NCBI GenBank assembly: GCA_030770425.1 | Contig: JASJFT010000296.1 | Span: 1 to 46,600, forward strand | Source of the DNA: Darksidea phi | Taxonomy: Eukaryota > Ascomycota > Dothideomycetes > Pleosporales > Lentitheciaceae | Length of the DNA stretch: 46,600 bases | Direction: 5' to 3' | Shown: positions 45,750 through 46,600 of the stretch, piece after piece | Layout: each line of letters starts with the position of its first letter | Numbering within the stretch: position 1 is the stretch's first letter | The notes under the pieces: model-generated | Seen by the model: only the letters and a program-made list of their open reading frames with translations | What the model was told of the DNA's origin: nothing | The model's database searches: none | Program-made: the position numbers and the translations under genes

Positions 45750-46600
45750 AAGAGATAAGATAATATATAGATAGAACTAATACTTCTAAACTATTTATAA
45801 GAAAGAGACTTTATAAAAGAAGAGGTCTAAACTAAATTATAATTAATTAGATCTATAATAGAGAATAAATTTTAAATAAGTTAAATTAGTATAGAATAAT
45901 CTTTTAATATAACTTTATATAAAATACTTATTATAATAAAAGATATAAAAAAATATATAAATACTCTTAAAGCTATCTATATATCTATATTCTTTATACC
46001 CTTTAGTATTAATATTAATAAAATCGTATATTCCCCTTTACTAAGAATATTCTCTCTTCTCTTTTTAGTAACTAGTATTCTAATAAACCCTATAATATTC
46101 TAAAGTAAGAAGAGAATTAAGATTTCTAATTCTAAATACTTTAAAGAAAATAAATATAATTAGAAATAGTTTAAAATATAAATAGACTATAAGTTATTAA
46201 ATAATAACTTAAGAAAAAAATATAAAGTAAACTATATTTTTAACTAGTTAAAGAAAGTTACTTTAGATATAGATATATTATAAATAGACTAGAACCCTAA
46301 TAAAATAATAGAACTATTTTAGAAGTTTCTAGATAACTAGTTTTCTAACCCTCTTATTAATAAAAGGGCTAAAAATAAACTTTAGACTTTTTAGTAGAAA
46401 AAGATATCTTTATATATATTTAACTTAGAGTTTATATAATTAACTAATAATATTAAAGAAATAAATAATTATAATAGCTTAAAGAGTATTTACTTATAAA
46501 TACTATACCTAAACCTCTATAATTATATAATTATAATAGAAGTACTCTAAATATAAACTATTAACTAATTTATAAATTAAATAGTAGTAATAAAAAAAAA
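45750..46600 (+). pseudogene. X gag, main part (runs off the window)
   Basis: Continues the frame of 19300-19450. The decoded protein is a Ty3/gypsy retrotransposon capsid. An N-S-K-Y-F-K-E-N-K-Y-N segment lies near 46128-46160, the family landmark K-V-N-Y-I-F-N at about 46225-46245, an L-F-x-K-F-L-D-N-x-F block near 46310-46345, and a L-Y-I-F-N-L-E-F block near 46410-46435. About 280 codons are present before the edge; the zinc knuckle and pol lie outside. Stops are all of the TAA/TAG type. Confidence 0.78.

Larger units (their letters stand above)
19078..46600 (+). mobile_element. X: Ty3/gypsy element, 5' part, interrupted by A2
   Basis: It starts with TATAATAG (TG-type end after RIP) inside the 3' LTR of B1 and has no end in the window. 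Its own sequence is 19078-19450 and 45750-46600 (45745-45749 being the duplicated target). The two parts join into one gag frame, which fixes its identity and orientation. The LTR is perhaps 19078-19286 (about 209 bp), followed by a possible primer site near 19287-19302 (TTAGATCGCGAGATCT); with no second LTR in view both are provisional. Confidence 0.72.

Noticed and set aside
1..46600. Open reading frames of 100 codons or more on both strands
   Set aside because: With TGA and ATG almost absent, stop-free stretches arise by chance and none has a start codon or coding structure matching the real domain frames. The true protein traces all contain TAA/TAG stops.
1..46600. Alternative genetic code with TAA/TAG read as Gln or Trp
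   Set aside because: Reading TAA/TAG as Gln/Trp does recover proteins, but Cys, His and Met positions are also replaced by Tyr and Ile, and untranslated LTRs show the same loss of CA/TG. That is mutation, not a code change.
1..46600. Mitochondrial, plasmid or apicomplexan origin, suggested by high AT
   Set aside because: The content is nuclear gypsy chromoviruses and a Helitron, and the CpA/TpG-specific loss is the fungal RIP signature.
1..46600. Bisulfite or sequencing artefact as the cause of C to T change
   Set aside because: CG and other C contexts are intact and both strands are affected in the same way; conversion artefacts would remove C in other contexts too.
46592..46600. Poly-A run at the window end as a LINE tail
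   Set aside because: Only nine A's, inside the decoded gag frame of X and at the arbitrary edge of the window.

Overview
This 46.6 kb window looks like a repeat-only, AT-rich block from a filamentous ascomycete (Pezizomycotina) genome hit to near saturation by repeat-induced point mutation (RIP). The diagnostic is direct: the dinucleotides CA and TG are almost absent. I found only 19 by eye in the whole window, while CG, TA, AG and CT are ordinary. RIP changes C to T in CpA on either strand, so CAA, CAG and TGG codons became TAA or TAG, ATG became ATA, and His and Cys codons became Tyr. Almost no ATG or TGA triplets remain, so no open reading frame here can be a working gene. Old proteins can still be read by translating through TAA/TAG stops, and that is how the domains below were assigned. 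The species cannot be named from this window.

The window is a stack of nested transposons, up to five layers deep. Boundaries come from paired LTRs, 5-bp target-site duplications (TSDs) and uninterrupted second copies elsewhere in the window. (1) B1 (181-19077) is a Ty3/gypsy chromovirus whose left part lies behind a family C LTR end (1-180). It is interrupted by A1 (1424-8463) and by F (9196-17215), probably a solo LTR. F is itself interrupted by C (9547-16986). (2) X starts at 19078 inside the 3' LTR of B1 and runs off the right end of the window. Its gag is split by A2. (3) A2 (19451-45744) is a second family A chromovirus, interrupted by a Helitron and by B2. (4) The Helitron (24076-34999, minus strand) is about 10.9 kb and encodes a DUF6570-type N-terminal domain and a PIF1-like helicase. 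B2 (35773-44190) is a full-length family B element. (5) T (43432-44054, minus strand) is a 623-bp TRIM-like element inside the 3' LTR of B2.

The longest chain is B1 > X > A2 > B2 > T. A lies inside B and B lies inside A, so the two families transposed over overlapping periods. When all inserts are removed, A2 is about 6.94 kb against 7.04 kb for A1, and the two LTRs of B2 are both 268 bp, which supports the reconstruction.

The most unusual items are the Helitron, with an in-frame four-fold 20-residue repeat, a dispersed short motif of about 20 bp and several minisatellites; the TRIM-like element with A-box and B-box-like sequences spanning its LTR/internal junction; and the near-total loss of CA/TG. 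No host gene, rRNA, functional tRNA or CRISPR array was seen.
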